Position numbers and translations under genes: made by a program. This document shows, piece by piece, positions 63,942-64,000 of a stretch of 64,000 nt of DNA. The notes under the pieces were generated by a model, which was not told the DNA's origin, made no database searches, and saw nothing but the letters and a program-made list of their open reading frames with translations. The DNA is from Bradyrhizobium barranii subsp. apii (GTDB lineage: Bacteria; Pseudomonadota; Alphaproteobacteria; Rhizobiales; Xanthobacteraceae). How positions within the stretch are numbered: the first letter of the stretch is position 1; each line of letters starts with the position of its first letter. The stretch is from assembly GCF_011516635.5 (NCBI RefSeq), contig NZ_CP096255.1, positions 8,629,501 to 8,693,500 of the forward strand. The letters are read 5' to 3'.

Positions 63942-64000
63942 ATGCGTACACTCCTCGTCATCATCCTTCTGGGCATGCTGGTGGCGGCCCGCTATTTCGC
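63942..64000 (+). CDS. Start of a gene cut by the window edge
   Basis: ATG at 63942 begins MRTLLVIILLGMLVAARYF, a signal peptide or membrane helix, and the frame is open at base 64000. GGAG lies about ten bases upstream. Too short to identify. Confidence 0.5.
   Translation, partial: MRTLLVIILLGMLVAARYF

Overview
The window is about 64% or more G+C, tightly packed, and reads as a chromosomal segment of a Bradyrhizobium-like alphaproteobacterium (Bradyrhizobium / Rhodopseudomonas group). The grounds are a CycM-type membrane-anchored cytochrome c, a BBP7-type outer-membrane protein, a pim-type dicarboxylate beta-oxidation cluster, several branched-chain-amino-acid-type (HAAT) ABC transporters, and many intergenic inverted repeats of the kinds common in Bradyrhizobium. 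I found no rRNA, tRNA, CRISPR array, insertion sequence, prophage or plasmid function.

Layout. 1-4904 (minus): end of a YejABEF-type peptide ABC transporter, with two tandem Tat-exported binding proteins and permease YejB cut by the window edge. 5117-13846: housekeeping genes (cycM, kdsB, pheA, a luciferase-like monooxygenase, metF-metH). 13847-15958: a gene-poor patch followed by a small accessory module (a 43-residue secreted cysteine-rich peptide overlapping a membrane-anchored protein), flanked by a full glutathione S-transferase gene and a duplicated scrap of its 3' end. 16151-22186: BBP7 outer-membrane protein, an acetyltransferase, a penicillin-acylase-family hydrolase and glycerol kinase. 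22452-31023 (minus): a pimFABCD-like operon for dicarboxyl-CoA beta-oxidation plus a short-chain dehydrogenase. 31154-39614 (plus, divergent): an IclR regulator, a complete LivGFHM transporter and three tandem paralogous binding proteins, each with its own terminator; a perfect 9+1+9 palindrome lies in the divergent promoter. 39798-41081: glycerate kinase.

41212-58321 looks like an aromatic-acid uptake and breakdown region: a MarR regulator divergent from a second Liv-type transporter with a fused permease-ATPase, PobA (4-hydroxybenzoate hydroxylase), a DctPQM TRAP transporter, a DUF3237 protein, then an operon of crotonase, feruloyl-CoA-synthase-like ligase, short-chain hydroxyacyl-CoA dehydrogenase, 4-hydroxybenzoyl-CoA-type thioesterase and an orphan Liv-type binding protein. 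Together these could import hydroxycinnamates, shorten the side chain as CoA esters, release 4-hydroxybenzoate and hydroxylate it to protocatechuate (inference). Inside this region two genes (an FMN-binding split-barrel protein and a LysR regulator) have been fused head to head by a deletion that removed both N-termini.

58636-64000: a GST gene, a possible overlooked small gene, a WYL-domain regulator flanked by two related palindromes (one a perfect 30-bp palindrome), a YkgJ-type cysteine-cluster protein, an unknown protein, a DUF3307 membrane protein, a TAXI-family binding protein with an unusual C-terminal extension, and the start of another gene.

All functions are assigned by reading motifs and overall sequence character; no database search was run.
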